NCBI RefSeq assembly: GCF_003946335.1 | Contig: NZ_RHNX01000004.1 | Location: forward strand, 62,001 to 126,000 | Direction of reading: 5' to 3' | Source of the DNA: Levilactobacillus fujinensis | GTDB lineage: Bacteria > Bacillota > Bacilli > Lactobacillales > Lactobacillaceae | Length of the DNA stretch: 64,000 nucleotides | Position numbers and translations under genes: made by a program | The notes under the pieces: generated by a model | What the model saw: the letters and a program-made list of their open reading frames with translations, nothing else | What the model was told of the DNA's origin: nothing | Databases searched by the model: none | Shown: positions 45,982-59,375 of the stretch, piece after piece | Layout: every line of letters begins with the position of its first letter | Position numbering within the stretch: position 1 is the first letter of the stretch

Positions 45982-46401
45982 TTAATGATTAGCGACGTTA
46001 ATCCGGTTGATGGCACGTCGCAAAGCAACTTCAGCACGTGCCAAAGTATCTGGATCATGGGACTCTTGTGCCTTCTTGATCGTCGCTTCAGCCCGTTGAC
46101 GAGCACTTTGCGCCCGGTCAACATCAATATCGTTTTGACGTTCCGCACTGTCTGCAACAATGGTTGCCACGTTGTCGGAGAACTCGATGAAACCACCATT
46201 AACGGCAATTTCGTCTTCGTGATCGCCTAATTTCACCCGCGTCTCATCAACCTCTAGTGAAGCGATAAGCGGCACGTGATTCGGCATGATCCCTAATTCA
46301 CCAATTGTCGTTTTGACAACTAATAAATCACTATCTCCTTCATAGACGCGACCATCAGGGGTAACGATACTAACAGATAACACTGATTGATTATCAGCCA
46401 A
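45982..46401 (-). CDS. atpC: ATP synthase epsilon subunit
   Basis: A 139-residue central-stalk subunit that couples rotation and can inhibit ATPase. An N-terminal beta-sandwich (VSIVTPDGRVYEGDSDLLVV, GELGIMPNHVPL) is followed by a C-terminal helical hairpin rich in Ala and Arg. The start is TTG with SD GGAGGG. Last gene of the operon, 13 bases after atpD. Confidence 0.95.
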   Translation of the reverse strand: MADNQSVLSVSIVTPDGRVYEGDSDLLVVKTTIGELGIMPNHVPLIASLEVDETRVKLGDHEDEIAVNGGFIEFSDNVATIVADSAERQNDIDVDRAQSARQRAEATIKKAQESHDPDTLARAEVALRRAINRINVANH

Positions 46402-46414
46402 TTAGAATCCCTCC

Positions 46415-47836
<1,422 letters not shown>

Positions 47837-47852
47837 TTAATTCCTCCCGTCA

Positions 47853-48752
47853 TTAGTTATTTAAGGCTTCCTGCCCACCAGTAATTTCGGTGATTTCAGT
47901 CGTGATCGCTGCTTGACGCGCACGGTTATAGTGCAACTGCAGGGTCGCAATTAAATCATCGGCATTATCAGTAGCAGACTGCATCGCGTTAGTACTTGAT
48001 GCATGTTCGGCCGTCTTAGCGTCCAAAATCGCACCGTAAACTAAGCTTTCTGCGTATTGTGGCAGTACGACCTGTAAGACGCCCTCTTCAGAAGGTTCTG
48101 TGTCGTATTCAGCCGTTAGCGGTGTTGTTTTCGTATCGTTTGCCGCATCAGTAGACAGAGCTTCCCCATCGACTGGCAACATTTTTTCAGCCCGAAAACG
48201 GGATGAAATCCGGTTAACAAAATGATTGTAGCACACGAAGAGTTCATCGAAGACTTCGTTATTGAACATCGTGGTAACCGTCTTGACAATTTCCCGAACT
48301 TCATTAAATTCAGGAACGTCACTGACACCACGATATTCATAAGCTACGTTAACGCCCCGATGCTTATAAAAGTCAGCACCAGTGCCCCCAACGGCTAACA
48401 CCATGTAGTCGTCAGGATTAGGCGTCCGTTCTTTAATGAACGCATTAGCATCCCGTAAAACGCTGCTATTGTAGCTCCCAACCATTCCACGATCGGAGGT
48501 GATCACTAAATATGCGGTTTTCTTTACTGGACGGTTCGACTGCAGGCTACTTGAGGAATTATCCAACAGATGAGACTGCGAAAGATGCATGACGACAGCC
48601 TTAACTTTAGAAACATAGTCTTGGTAGCCGACTGCTTGTTTCTGAATCTTATTTAACTTCGCCGTCGAGACCATGTGCATCGCCGCCGTAATTTGACGGG
48701 TTGCTTTCGTGGACGTAATTCGACGTTGAACGTCATGAATTGATTCAGCCAT
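47853..48752 (-). CDS. atpG: ATP synthase gamma subunit
   Basis: A 299-residue rotor shaft. The N-terminal helix ([27 protein letters not shown]) and the C-terminal helix ([29 protein letters not shown]) form the coiled coil; the central Rossmann-like domain contains [12 protein letters not shown]. Between atpA and atpD. SD GAAGGATG. Confidence 0.96.
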   Translation of the reverse strand: MAESIHDVQRRITSTKATRQITAAMHMVSTAKLNKIQKQAVGYQDYVSKVKAVVMHLSQSHLLDNSSSSLQSNRPVKKTAYLVITSDRGMVGSYNSSVLRDANAFIKERTPNPDDYMVLAVGGTGADFYKHRGVNVAYEYRGVSDVPEFNEVREIVKTVTTMFNNEVFDELFVCYNHFVNRISSRFRAEKMLPVDGEALSTDAANDTKTTPLTAEYDTEPSEEGVLQVVLPQYAESLVYGAILDAKTAEHASSTNAMQSATDNADDLIATLQLHYNRARQAAITTEITEITGGQEALNN

Positions 48753-48782
48753 TATTTCTCACCATCCTTCCTTCAAGTACTC

Positions 48783-50339
<1,557 letters not shown>

Positions 50340-50354
50340 TTATCACCGAATTCG

Positions 50355-50897
50355 TTATGCTAGCAGTTGCTGCCGTAAACGATTAATTTTAGTTCGTAAG
50401 CTACCGTCAAGAACCGTATCAGCAGCCTTAACGATGACACCACCAATCACAGCTGGGTCGACCCGGCTGCTCAAAATGACTTTTTCGGCACCCACGCGCT
50501 TAGCGTAAGCAGTCTCAATCTGTGACTTTTGATCATCAGATAATGTAACTGCCGTTGTAACCTGTGCATAAACCGTGTGATGTAGGTCATCATATAAGAC
50601 CTGGAATTGATCGATAATTTCGACCAAATTTTCCACGCGACCGTAGTCGTAGACCATTTGAATCAGGTTCTTGATATACGGTGATGCTTGCTTCAACAGT
50701 GGTTGAAGTAACGCTTCGCGATCAGCAACCTGCAGGCTAGCGTCTGAGAGCATCGTGCTCAATTTTGGGTTGTCCTGGAAGATACGCCGAAGTTCTTGTA
50801 ACTCTGTGTAGCCTGACTCCAGTTGGTCTTTTTCGGACAACAAATCAAATAATGCTTTAGAGTAGCGCTTGGCTACCGTTGCCCTATTAAGACTCAT
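50355..50897 (-). CDS. atpH: ATP synthase delta subunit
   Basis: A 180-residue peripheral-stalk subunit joining F1 to the b dimer. The start is ATG 50897 ([17 protein letters not shown]), which overlaps the end of atpF by 11 bases; an upstream in-frame start lies within atpF. The conserved [21 protein letters not shown] and a C-terminal [29 protein letters not shown] (in parts) are typical. Confidence 0.95.
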   Translation of the reverse strand: MSLNRATVAKRYSKALFDLLSEKDQLESGYTELQELRRIFQDNPKLSTMLSDASLQVADREALLQPLLKQASPYIKNLIQMVYDYGRVENLVEIIDQFQVLYDDLHHTVYAQVTTAVTLSDDQKSQIETAYAKRVGAEKVILSSRVDPAVIGGVIVKAADTVLDGSLRTKINRLRQQLLA

Positions 50898-51402
50898 GTT
50901 GCTTCCCCAACCCTTCGATATAAGAATCAATTAACGCCTTTTGATCGTCAGCCTTCAATTCTCGTTGAATGATCTTGGAAGCAATCTCAATAGATAAATC
51001 CGCCACATCGTTACGGGCATCGGACAGAGCGTCTTGACGTTCTTGTTCAATATCCTTTTGGGCATTTTGCTTCATCGTTTGAACGTCCGCTTGTGCTTGC
51101 GTCACGATTTGATCGCGTTGCTGTTGACCATTGGACTTGGCATCGCTCACAATCGTTTGGGCTTCAGAACGAGAATTTGACAAAGCTGCTTGGCGTTTTT
51201 CAACCAAACTTGCGGCATCGGTACGGGACTTTTCTGCTGAGTCAATATCATTACTGATTTTGTCAGCCCGGTCCTGCATCATCTTCGTCACTGGACCCCA
51301 TGCAAAGATCTTAATGATCCACATTAAAAGTACGAAACTAAGAATGTAGAAAAGCGAATCTCCAAAGTAAAGCGTCTGACCAACTACTAAATGTGAGAGC
51401 AT
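50887..51402 (-). CDS. atpF: ATP synthase b subunit
   Basis: A 171-residue stator subunit: an N-terminal transmembrane helix (about 13-32) followed by a long charged amphipathic helix (about 40-165) with Ala/Gln-rich heptads. SD AAGGAGG. It overlaps atpH by 11 bases, suggesting translational coupling. Confidence 0.95.
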   Translation of the reverse strand: MLSHLVVGQTLYFGDSLFYILSFVLLMWIIKIFAWGPVTKMMQDRADKISNDIDSAEKSRTDAASLVEKRQAALSNSRSEAQTIVSDAKSNGQQQRDQIVTQAQADVQTMKQNAQKDIEQERQDALSDARNDVADLSIEIASKIIQRELKADDQKALIDSYIEGLGKQHES

Positions 51403-51462
51403 CTATTGACACCTCCTTTTGCTATCAGATATTTACAAATTTTTACCGGTTGTTCGTTGTAA

Positions 51463-51696
<234 letters not shown>

Positions 51697-51707
51697 TTAG
51701 ATAAAAC

Positions 51708-52427
51708 TTATTCCTCGAGTTCTAGCTTTTGAGAAATATAAACTGATGACAACGTAACGAAAACGAACGCTTGGATAGCCCCTAAGAACGCGGAGAATCC
51801 TTGCCAAGCCATTTCGATTGGCAATGCAATAATCATCGTTACAATACCGTGTGAAACTGCCAGATCCCAGATTACTCCTAATAGCATTTCACCAGAGAAG
51901 ATAACCCCGAAAATACGAAGACCCAACGTCAAGAAGTTCGTGAATTCCTCAAAAATACTGATTGGAAGCCAGAACACAAAGGGTTTCATGTAGTTTGCAA
52001 AGTGCGCCTTGTAACCTAATTTCCAAACTCCTGCGAATTGGGCAATCATCATCGTCATCAACGAGAACGTTAACGTCGCGATAGGATCTGAAGTTGGACT
52101 ACGCATAATCGTTGCCCCACTTCGGGTCGCCACCTGGATAAACAACCCAATTTCGTTAGAAAGAAAGAGAAACAGGAACAGAGTGAACCCCCACAAACCG
52201 AACTTACCGACATCGCCGGCAGGAATGGATCCCTTCAAAATTCCGTTGGTAAAATCAATCAACCATTCCAAGAAGTTTTGCCCCTTGGTCGGCTTCATGG
52301 CCAATTTCCTAGAAGTGAAAAAGACGATTGCCACTACCAGTAGGAAAACAACCAAACCGGATACAACGTTAGCAGTACTAAATGTCAGTCCCAAGAACTG
52401 GAAGGTTGAAACTGGATCATCACTCAC
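51708..52427 (-). CDS. atpB: ATP synthase a subunit
   Basis: A 239-residue stator membrane subunit with about five or six helices. The essential arginine lies in TLGLRIFGVIFSGEML. The start is GTG with SD AGAGGTG. First gene of the operon; no atpI gene precedes it. Confidence 0.96.
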   Translation of the reverse strand: MSDDPVSTFQFLGLTFSTANVVSGLVVFLLVVAIVFFTSRKLAMKPTKGQNFLEWLIDFTNGILKGSIPAGDVGKFGLWGFTLFLFLFLSNEIGLFIQVATRSGATIMRSPTSDPIATLTFSLMTMMIAQFAGVWKLGYKAHFANYMKPFVFWLPISIFEEFTNFLTLGLRIFGVIFSGEMLLGVIWDLAVSHGIVTMIIALPIEMAWQGFSAFLGAIQAFVFVTLSSVYISQKLELEE

Positions 52428-52552
52428 CGAATATCACCTCTTTTCAACACTATGTGGACGCAATTCCTAAGGTGAACCCCCTCATGCAAGCGGTTCTCTC
52501 ATGAAAAGCGGAATAGCGAACGAAGCGAGTGCTCCATTCAAATACACTGGAA

Positions 52553-52581
52553 ATGATACCACCAATCCTAATAAAAAACAA
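52553..52581 (-). promoter_or_regulatory. Promoter of the atp operon
   Basis: On the minus strand TTGTTT (52581-52576), a 17-base spacer and TATCAT (52558-52553). Start near 52546, giving a leader of about 120 bases to atpB. The rest of the 345-base gap shows nothing else except the upp terminator. Confidence 0.6.
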
Positions 52582-52730
52582 AACAATTTTTCACAGGCTA
52601 AACATTCTCAACTAATGGGGGAAAGCTCAAGCCCTAAAAGGATAGTTAACGCTTTCACAGTCTATTTGCGTGCGCAATTGCCCCGCTAAAAACATGACCC
52701 AAATCATTAAAAAACTGACCTTACTGAAAT

Positions 52731-52766
52731 AAAGAAGAGACTCGGCCAAATTAAGCCGAATCTCTT
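52731..52766 (-). terminator. Terminator of upp
   Basis: On the minus strand AGAGATTCGGC and GCCGAGTCTCT pair around TTAATTTG and are followed by TCTTTATTTC, directly after upp. Confidence 0.75.
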
Positions 52767-52772
52767 TAAAGT

Positions 52773-53402
52773 TTACTTCGTCCCAAACAGCCGGTCACCG
52801 GCATCGCCGAGACCAGGTACAATGTAGCCGTCTTCGTTCAGGTGGTCGTCAAGTGCCGCCGTGTAAATGTCAACGTCGGGGTGCTTCTCTTGCAAGGCCT
52901 TGACCCCTTCAGGAGCGGATACTAAGCAAACAAACTTAATATTGCTAGCACCACGCTTCTTTAAGGCATCAATTGCCATGATTGCAGAGCCACCGGTTGC
53001 CAACATTGGGTCCACAACAAAGACTTGTCGCTGATCAATATCGGACGGCAACTTAACAAAATATTCATGAGGCTGGAGTGTTTTTTCGTCCCGGTACATC
53101 CCAATGTGACCAACCTTAGCAGCCGGAATCAACTCAAGGATACCATCGACCATCCCAATCCCAGCACGCAGGATCGGAACAATAGCTACTTTCTTACCGG
53201 AAAGCTCTTTGGCCGTCATCTTAGCCACTGGCGTCTCGATCTTCTTATCTTGCAGCGGCATATCGCGTGAAACCTCATATGCCATTAAGGTCGAGATTTC
53301 GTTGACAACCTCCCGAAAACTGCGGGTCCCACAGTCTTTGTTCCGGATAATCGTCAGTTTGTGTTGAATCAACGGGTGGTCAAGTACTTGAAACTTCCCC
53401 AT
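52773..53402 (-). CDS. upp: Uracil phosphoribosyltransferase
   Basis: A 209-residue salvage enzyme making UMP from uracil and PRPP. The PRPP loop is [17 protein letters not shown] (about 127-143) and the uracil-binding [17 protein letters not shown] ends the protein. SD AAGGAG. It follows glyA and precedes the atp operon. Confidence 0.97.
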   Translation of the reverse strand: MGKFQVLDHPLIQHKLTIIRNKDCGTRSFREVVNEISTLMAYEVSRDMPLQDKKIETPVAKMTAKELSGKKVAIVPILRAGIGMVDGILELIPAAKVGHIGMYRDEKTLQPHEYFVKLPSDIDQRQVFVVDPMLATGGSAIMAIDALKKRGASNIKFVCLVSAPEGVKALQEKHPDVDIYTAALDDHLNEDGYIVPGLGDAGDRLFGTK

Positions 53403-53500
53403 GAATAAACGCTCCTTTATGATTTCTTACAATTGTACCATTATCTACGCTACCAAAACGGACAAATTTTAAATGAAAACGTTTTTTCTAAAACTTTTTT

Positions 53501-54742
53501 CTAGGGTAAGGCATTTAACGGGTGAGCACGCGTTAATTCATGGACCCGCTGCCGGACATCGACTAAGACTTGTTCGTCGTCAGGGTGCGTAATCGTCTGG
53601 ACAATCAGACGCGCCACTTCGCGAGATTCATCAGCGTTAAAGCCCCGAGTGGTGATGGCTGGCGTCCCAATTCGGATACCAGATGTCTTGAATGGGCTCA
53701 ATTTTTCATTGGGAATGGCTTCCTTGTTGGTGGTAATCATGACGCTGTCCAGCAAGTCCTGAGCCTGCTTCCCATTAAGCGTCGTTGCCGATAAATCAAG
53801 TGTCATCAAGTGATTATCCGTACCGCCGGAAATAACACGTACGCCTGGTAGCTTCATGAACTCATCGGCCATCGCATGGGCATTCACGATAATCTGCTTG
53901 GCGTAATCTTTAAATTCCGGTTGCAGGTCTTCAAAAAATGCCGCCGCTTTTCCAGCAATCACGTGTTCCAACGGTCCGCCCTGTGTTCCTGGGAATACCG
54001 CCGAATTGATGCGTTTGGCGTTCTCTTCTTGAGAGAGGATCAGGCCGCCTCGTGGGCCCCGCAACGTCTTATGCGTTGTCGTGGTGACCACATCCGCAAT
54101 TCCCACTGGACTAGGATGTAGTCCGGTGGCAACTAGCCCCGCAATATGGGCCATATCAACCATCAGGTAGGCACCCACTTCATCCGCGATTTCACGGAAG
54201 GCATTCCAGTCAATAAACCGTGAGTACGCAGAAGCCCCGGCAACAATCATCTTCGGCTTCACCTTCTGTGCCACTTCTCGAATCATGTCGTAGTCCAGGA
54301 GTTCTGTGTCTGGATTCAATGCATAGCTATAGGCATTGTAGATCTTACCAGAGAAATTAACCTTGGCACCGTGAGTTAGATGTCCTCCAGCATCGAGGCC
54401 CATCCCCAGAATCGTATCGCCAGGCTTCAAGAATGCCGCATAGACGGCCTGATTGGCTTGCGACCCGGAGTGGGGTTGGACGTTCGCATATTCGGCGTGA
54501 AACAGCTCCTTTGCCCGGTCAATGGCAAGCTGTTCAACCACGTCAATGTACTGGGTACCTCCGTAGTACCGTTTGCCCGGATAGCCTTCAGCATACTTAT
54601 TCGTCAATACGGACCCTTGTGCTGTCCGTACAGCTTCACTCACAATGTTTTCGGAAGCAATCAATTCAATCGTATTTTCTTGTCGTTGCTCTTCCTTCGC
54701 AATGGCGCCCCATAAAGCTGGATCCTTTTCTTTAAAATTCAT
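53501..54742 (-). CDS. glyA: Serine hydroxymethyltransferase
   Basis: A 413-residue PLP enzyme interconverting serine and glycine with tetrahydrofolate. The PLP lysine is Lys225 in [27 protein letters not shown] and [12 protein letters not shown] are intact. It provides one-carbon units and glycine. SD AGGAGGG. Separated from tsaC by about 600 bases containing two repeat elements. Confidence 0.97.
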   Translation of the reverse strand: MNFKEKDPALWGAIAKEEQRQENTIELIASENIVSEAVRTAQGSVLTNKYAEGYPGKRYYGGTQYIDVVEQLAIDRAKELFHAEYANVQPHSGSQANQAVYAAFLKPGDTILGMGLDAGGHLTHGAKVNFSGKIYNAYSYALNPDTELLDYDMIREVAQKVKPKMIVAGASAYSRFIDWNAFREIADEVGAYLMVDMAHIAGLVATGLHPSPVGIADVVTTTTHKTLRGPRGGLILSQEENAKRINSAVFPGTQGGPLEHVIAGKAAAFFEDLQPEFKDYAKQIIVNAHAMADEFMKLPGVRVISGGTDNHLMTLDLSATTLNGKQAQDLLDSVMITTNKEAIPNEKLSPFKTSGIRIGTPAITTRGFNADESREVARLIVQTITHPDDEQVLVDVRQRVHELTRAHPLNALP

Positions 54743-54954
54743 TGGCGATCCCTCCTGAACTGTAATTGGTTTTATTCTACCAAACTTTCTGGTGCCGTGG
54801 GGACACGATGGCTTATTTATCTTTTTATGACAGCTGTTGTGGTATATCCCCTACAAACTGACCTGATTGTTCACCACGTTAGTTGCCTCTTGAACTAAGA
54901 AACTCTGAACAACCCTCATGCTCCGACCCAGAAAATCAATCTATGTCGTTGAGC

Positions 54955-55047
54955 CGATTAGTCGCTGACAACTGGCGTGCGACCATTGCTATTAATAATT
55001 TCATCGTCAAAAGAGTAACGTAAATAACTTGACCCTTAACCTTTGGC
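54955..55047 (+). repeat. Decayed MITE-like repeat, right-half fragment (copy N)
   Basis: The blocks GACAACTGGCGTGCGACCA, AAAGAGTAACGTAAAT and CCCTTAACCTTTGG line up in order with the right half of copies B and E. Similarity is weak. Confidence 0.4.
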
Positions 55048-55134
55048 CAAATCAACTTCTATCTTCGCCGTTCCCACATCAGGCGATGCCCCGGGAAGGC
55101 ACGTGCAAGCCAATCATCATAGTTTCTTATTGAC

Positions 55135-55334
55135 TGGGACATCACTCAAAAAGTTGCGCCTTTCAGAATTGTTGGATTCTGAAAGGCGCAACCTTTATTT
55201 ACACCATTATGGTGGCAAAACGTGCATCATAAGGGCAGTTTGTTGCGCTTAACCCGATAGTAAAAGTTATGCCAGAATCAGGTACAATCCCTGCTATCAC
55301 ATTAATGCTCGCAAACTAACCGCCTTATGTCCCA
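55135..55334 (+). repeat. Short TIR element with covarying hairpin (copy 2)
   Basis: The ends are TGGGACATCA (55135-55144) and TTATGTCCCA (55325-55334). It has a perfect 17-bp stem, 55153-55169 with 55176-55192, around a 6-base loop. Compared with copy 1 (13005-13169), two stem base pairs differ and both partners have changed. It carries an extra segment of about 37 bases (after 55270) flanked by similar TTATG/TAATG. It lies between tsaC and glyA, facing the same way relative to the genes as copy 1. Confidence 0.85.
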
Positions 55335-55348
55335 CTCTGCCAATTTAT

Positions 55349-56365
55349 TTACTTTTCAAAATGTTGCTGCCCGGCGGATTTATTCAACCGGTTCATATAA
55401 GCCGCACCTAGTCCCTTAGCTGCAAACCCCTGCGCAAGGATCCCCGTCACGGGTGACTCCAGATCAAAGTGACGCAGACCCGCGAACAAGCGATGACTAG
55501 CACTAGTCATGTCAGCACCCAGTGAGAAAGCTTCTGTATTTACTGGTAACTGGTCAGCCACTAGAATATGGTCTAGCGCCATGACCCCAATCGTGCCATC
55601 CTGCTGTGCTGCCCACGCTAGTGCTGCTGGCCAGTCGGTCTCATCGTCAACAATAGTGACCTGTGCATTAGGCGCATAATGTTTGTACTTCATTCCCGGA
55701 GCCTTAGGAATCTCACCCTTGCCAACCTTGTGATGGTTCGATTGAACCGTCCCAATCACCGCTTCCAATTGTTCCTCGGTCACACCACCTGGACGCAAGA
55801 TTGTTGGAATCTCAGTCGACATATCAAGAACAGTCGATTCAACGCCAACCTGAGTTGGTCCGTCATCCAAGATACCAGCAATTTTGCCATTCAAATCATG
55901 ATAGACGTGCTTGGCCAAGGTCGGACTTGGTTTCCCCGACGTATTCGCCGAGGGACCAACCAACGGTACACCGGCAGCTTTGATCAAGTCCAAGGTCACT
56001 TGGTTATCAGGATTACGAAAAGCGGCCGTGTTCAACCCCCCAGTGACAGCTTTAGACAATTTCCCGGGCTGTAAGGTGAAAATCAACGTTAAGGGCCCCG
56101 GCCAGAACGCCTTGATTAGTGCCTCAGCCTTATCGGACAGTGGCTGCGCATATTGCTTGACCGTGTCTTCACCCGTGACGTGAACGATCAATGGGTTGTC
56201 ACTCGGACGGCCCTTAGCCATATACACCTGCTTAACGGCCTGTTCGTTGGTTGCGTCGGCGCCTAAGCCATACACGGTCTCGGTAGGGAAAGCCACCAAC
56301 TGACCCGCACGAATAGCGGCGGCCGCTTCACCAATTTCATTTGGTTGAAAAATTTTCGTTTCCAT
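55349..56365 (-). CDS. L-threonylcarbamoyladenylate synthase (Sua5/YwlC type)
   Basis: A 338-residue protein that makes threonylcarbamoyl-AMP for tRNA t6A37. It has an N-terminal YrdC domain (about 1-205, with PTETVYGLGADATNEQAVKQVYMAKGRPSDNPLIVHV in parts, and SANTSGKPSPT) and a C-terminal Sua5 domain, making it the long form. It lies 20 bases after prmC, the Bacillus order prfA-prmC-ywlC. Confidence 0.94.
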   Translation of the reverse strand: METKIFQPNEIGEAAAAIRAGQLVAFPTETVYGLGADATNEQAVKQVYMAKGRPSDNPLIVHVTGEDTVKQYAQPLSDKAEALIKAFWPGPLTLIFTLQPGKLSKAVTGGLNTAAFRNPDNQVTLDLIKAAGVPLVGPSANTSGKPSPTLAKHVYHDLNGKIAGILDDGPTQVGVESTVLDMSTEIPTILRPGGVTEEQLEAVIGTVQSNHHKVGKGEIPKAPGMKYKHYAPNAQVTIVDDETDWPAALAWAAQQDGTIGVMALDHILVADQLPVNTEAFSLGADMTSASHRLFAGLRHFDLESPVTGILAQGFAAKGLGAAYMNRLNKSAGQQHFEK

Positions 56366-56385
56366 TAATTCTCTGATCTCCCATT

Positions 56386-57228
56386 CTAACTTTTCAATTG
56401 CACGCGAACCATGCGATCATGACCGTTAATATCCGTCTTGACCGTCACCGTGGCGGTCGGCAAAGCCAGCGCAAAGATTTCACGTACCGCCGCACCCTGA
56501 TGGTAGCCAATTTCAGCGAAGAACTGACCACCCGGCCGTAAAACCGCGATCAGCTCAGCTGCAAAGCGTCGATAAAATGCCAGCCCGTGGTCATCCGCAA
56601 ATAGTGCCGAATCCGGTTCGAAACGTTTAACGGAGTCGTCCATGACAGGCAACTCCGCGCGATCAATATAAGGTGGATTCGACACGACGATGTCAAAGCG
56701 CTGACCCCGTACCGGTTTCAACAGGTCTCCCACGGCAAATGTAATCGACGCCTGCAGCTGCTGGGCATTCTGTTGCGCCACGGTGACTGCCGCCGCAGAA
56801 ATATCCGTCGCGGTGACCGTCCAGTCTGGCCGTTCTGCCTTGAGCGAAATGGCGATAGCGCCACTTCCCGTCCCCACGTCTAAGAGGTCGAGTCCCGGCT
56901 TGGCGACGCTTAATACCCACTCGACCAATTCTTCCGTCTCTTGACGGGGAATCAGCGTTGCCGGCGTCACTCGGAATTCTCGCCCGTAAAACGGCGCGCG
57001 TCCCAAAATATACTGTGCGGGCTCACCAGCACAGATTCGTGTGATCTGATCCTGATAAGAGGTCGTCAACTCGGTTGGTACGTCCTCACGGTAATGCTGA
57101 ACCAGCGTGGTAAACGTCCACTGTTGGCCTTCCAGTAAAAGGTACTGGGCCGCACTGGCGTCTTGTCCAGCAGCAGTTAATTGTTGCTCACCTGCTTTTA
57201 ACAGCTGAAAGAACGTCAACTTAGCCAT
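56386..57228 (-). CDS. prmC: Peptide chain release factor N5-glutamine methyltransferase
   Basis: A 280-residue SAM enzyme methylating the GGQ glutamine of release factors. An N-terminal helical domain precedes the Rossmann fold with DVGTGSG (117-123) and the catalytic NPPY (184-187). It overlaps prfA, its substrate gene, by 8 bases. Confidence 0.96.
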   Translation of the reverse strand: MAKLTFFQLLKAGEQQLTAAGQDASAAQYLLLEGQQWTFTTLVQHYREDVPTELTTSYQDQITRICAGEPAQYILGRAPFYGREFRVTPATLIPRQETEELVEWVLSVAKPGLDLLDVGTGSGAIAISLKAERPDWTVTATDISAAAVTVAQQNAQQLQASITFAVGDLLKPVRGQRFDIVVSNPPYIDRAELPVMDDSVKRFEPDSALFADDHGLAFYRRFAAELIAVLRPGGQFFAEIGYHQGAAVREIFALALPTATVTVKTDINGHDRMVRVQLKS

Positions 57229-58306
57229 TGTTCTTCAAGTCTTCAAGCTTAGCGGCTTGGTCTGACAAAATCAAAGCGTCGATGATATCATCCAATTCGC
57301 CGTTCATGATGCGGTCAAGCTTATTTAACGTTAACCCAATACGGTGATCGGTCACACGGTTTTGTGGGTAATTGTAAGTCCGAATCCGTTCAGACCGATC
57401 CCCAGTCCCCACGGCAGACTTCCGTTCCGCATTGTAGGCACTTTCTTCTTGTTGCTTATAGTAGTCGTAAACCCGCGCCCGTAAAATGGTCATGGCCTTT
57501 GCCCGATTTTGCTGTTGTGAACGTTCGTCTTGCATAGCAACGACGATTCCGGTTGGCAAGTGGGTCATCCGAACGGCAGAAGACGTCTTGTTGATATGTT
57601 GACCACCGGCACCGGATGACCGGTATACATCGGTCCGAATATCCTTAGGGTCGATGTCGATATCAACATCCTCTTCTTCAGGCATCACCCCAACGGTCGC
57701 GGTACTAGTATGTACCCGGCCAGCAGACTCGGTAACGGGTACCCGTTGCACACGGTGCGCCCCATTTTCATATTTTAACTTGGAATAGACTTTATCGCCG
57801 GAGATCATCATAACAATTTCCTTGAACCCACCAACTTCGGTAGCATTCTCGTCAACGACTTCAATCGTCCAGCCTTGGCGTTCGGCATATTTGGAATACA
57901 TACTGAACAGATCGGCAGCAAATAAACTGGCTTCATCCCCACCAGCTGCCCCATGAATTTCCATGATGATGTTCTTGTCATCGTTCGGATCCTTAGGCAA
58001 TAGCAGAACCTTGATGTCTTCTTCCAACTTAGCCTTTTGGTCGTTAAGATCCTTCAGTTCCTCTTTAACCATAGCATCCATGTCGTCGTCAAGTTTTTCA
58101 CGCAACATTTCATCGTCGTCAGCAATCTGCTTGGTCACGTCTTGGTACTGGTGGTACTTGTCGACGGTCTCGCGCAATTCCCCTTCTTCTTTGGAGAGTG
58201 CCATAAATTTTTGCGTGTCCGCAATCACGTCAGGGTCACTGATCAACTCATTTAATTCGTCATAGCGATCCGCCACGGCTTGGAGCTTGTCAAACATTTC
58301 ATCCAT
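57221..58306 (-). CDS. prfA: Peptide chain release factor 1
   Basis: A 361-residue factor reading UAA and UAG. The codon-recognition tripeptide is PVT (190-192; PAT in E. coli), and the GGQ catalytic loop (234-236) is in [11 protein letters not shown]. Full length. SD GAGG. Followed by overlapping prmC. Confidence 0.97.
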   Translation of the reverse strand: MDEMFDKLQAVADRYDELNELISDPDVIADTQKFMALSKEEGELRETVDKYHQYQDVTKQIADDDEMLREKLDDDMDAMVKEELKDLNDQKAKLEEDIKVLLLPKDPNDDKNIIMEIHGAAGGDEASLFAADLFSMYSKYAERQGWTIEVVDENATEVGGFKEIVMMISGDKVYSKLKYENGAHRVQRVPVTESAGRVHTSTATVGVMPEEEDVDIDIDPKDIRTDVYRSSGAGGQHINKTSSAVRMTHLPTGIVVAMQDERSQQQNRAKAMTILRARVYDYYKQQEESAYNAERKSAVGTGDRSERIRTYNYPQNRVTDHRIGLTLNKLDRIMNGELDDIIDALILSDQAAKLEDLKNNG

Positions 58307-58374
58307 TCGATTTAACCTCGTTTCAATTTGTGGAACTACATTTTTTGGTGTTTTATTACTTCTTCAATTTAGGT

Positions 58375-58530
58375 ACTGATAACAGGGTGACTTTGGCGAC
58401 AGGTGTTCCTCACGTCAAAAACGAGGTGAAAGACCTCTCTTCGTCTGGAGATGTTCTCCCACAACAGGTGAACCGCAGTACGGTGAATCTAAACGTACCT
58501 GCTCTCAACCGAATACCGCTATATTCAGAA
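58375..58530 (+). repeat. Possible decayed MITE-like repeat (copy O)
   Basis: GGTGACTTTGGCGACAGG, TCTGGAGATGTTCTCCCACA and GAACCGCAGTACGG follow the order of landmarks in copy A, but with many differences. It fills the 272-base tdk-prfA gap. Confidence 0.35.
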
Positions 58531-58578
58531 GTGTCAGTTTATCACATTTATCCGGCCAAGCCGAGCCTATTTTCACCG

Positions 58579-59169
58579 CTAGTCCTTCTTACCGAACTGG
58601 TCTAATGGTGGATTGAAGTAATGACGCCGGCAAACCGGGTAGTAGGCCTCGTTACCACCAATTTGAACCTGCTCGCCCTCGTAGACTGGCTTGTTGTCGT
58701 GGAAACGTAAGTTCATGATAGCCTTCTTGGTACAGAACCAGCAGATAGTCTTCATTTCTTCTATTTTATCCGCGTACAGCATCAGGTACTTAGAACCCTC
58801 GAACAATTCGTTACGGAAATCATTTTTCAGGCCAAAGGTCATCACTGGAATGTGTAAGTCATCAACGACCTTCGCCAACTGTAGCACGTGGTCCTTGGTC
58901 AGAAATTGGGCTTCGTCAATCAATACACAGTTAGCTTGCGAGTCGATGCGCTGAATCTCATCGTACAGATTAGTCTCTTTAAAAATTGGGTGCGCCTTGC
59001 GCTTGAGCCCAATCCGACTCGTAATGTAACCAACCTCATCACGGGTATCCAGCCCACTCGTCATAATAATGACTCGCTTATCTTGTTCCTCGTAATTGTG
59101 AGCGACCTTAAGAATTTCAATGGTCTTCCCACTGTTCATTGCGCCATAACGGAAAAATAGCTGCGCCAC
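58579..59169 (-). CDS. tdk: Thymidine kinase
   Basis: A 196-residue type II thymidine kinase for dTMP salvage. P-loop GAMNSGKT (about 8-15), catalytic region VLIDEAQFL, and zinc cysteines in ICWFC and YYPVCRRH. The start is GTG after GGTGGGAG. First gene of the block leading to the atp operon; murT is divergent. Confidence 0.95.
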   Translation of the reverse strand: MAQLFFRYGAMNSGKTIEILKVAHNYEEQDKRVIIMTSGLDTRDEVGYITSRIGLKRKAHPIFKETNLYDEIQRIDSQANCVLIDEAQFLTKDHVLQLAKVVDDLHIPVMTFGLKNDFRNELFEGSKYLMLYADKIEEMKTICWFCTKKAIMNLRFHDNKPVYEGEQVQIGGNEAYYPVCRRHYFNPPLDQFGKKD

Positions 59170-59375
59170 GTTACTCCCACCTTTTTGACAGTTTCTATCT
59201 ATTATAGCTGATTAGCTGGTAAAATTCGACCGTCACGCTAGCAAACTTTCCTTGCGATTTCTCAAAGTTCAAGCAAGGTCCTCCCCTAAACGCTTAAAAA
59301 ATGCTAAAATTAAGGCTTGAATATTAAGGTACCCGACACTAAAAAATCTTGTCGCGATTAAGGAGCGAAATATCC

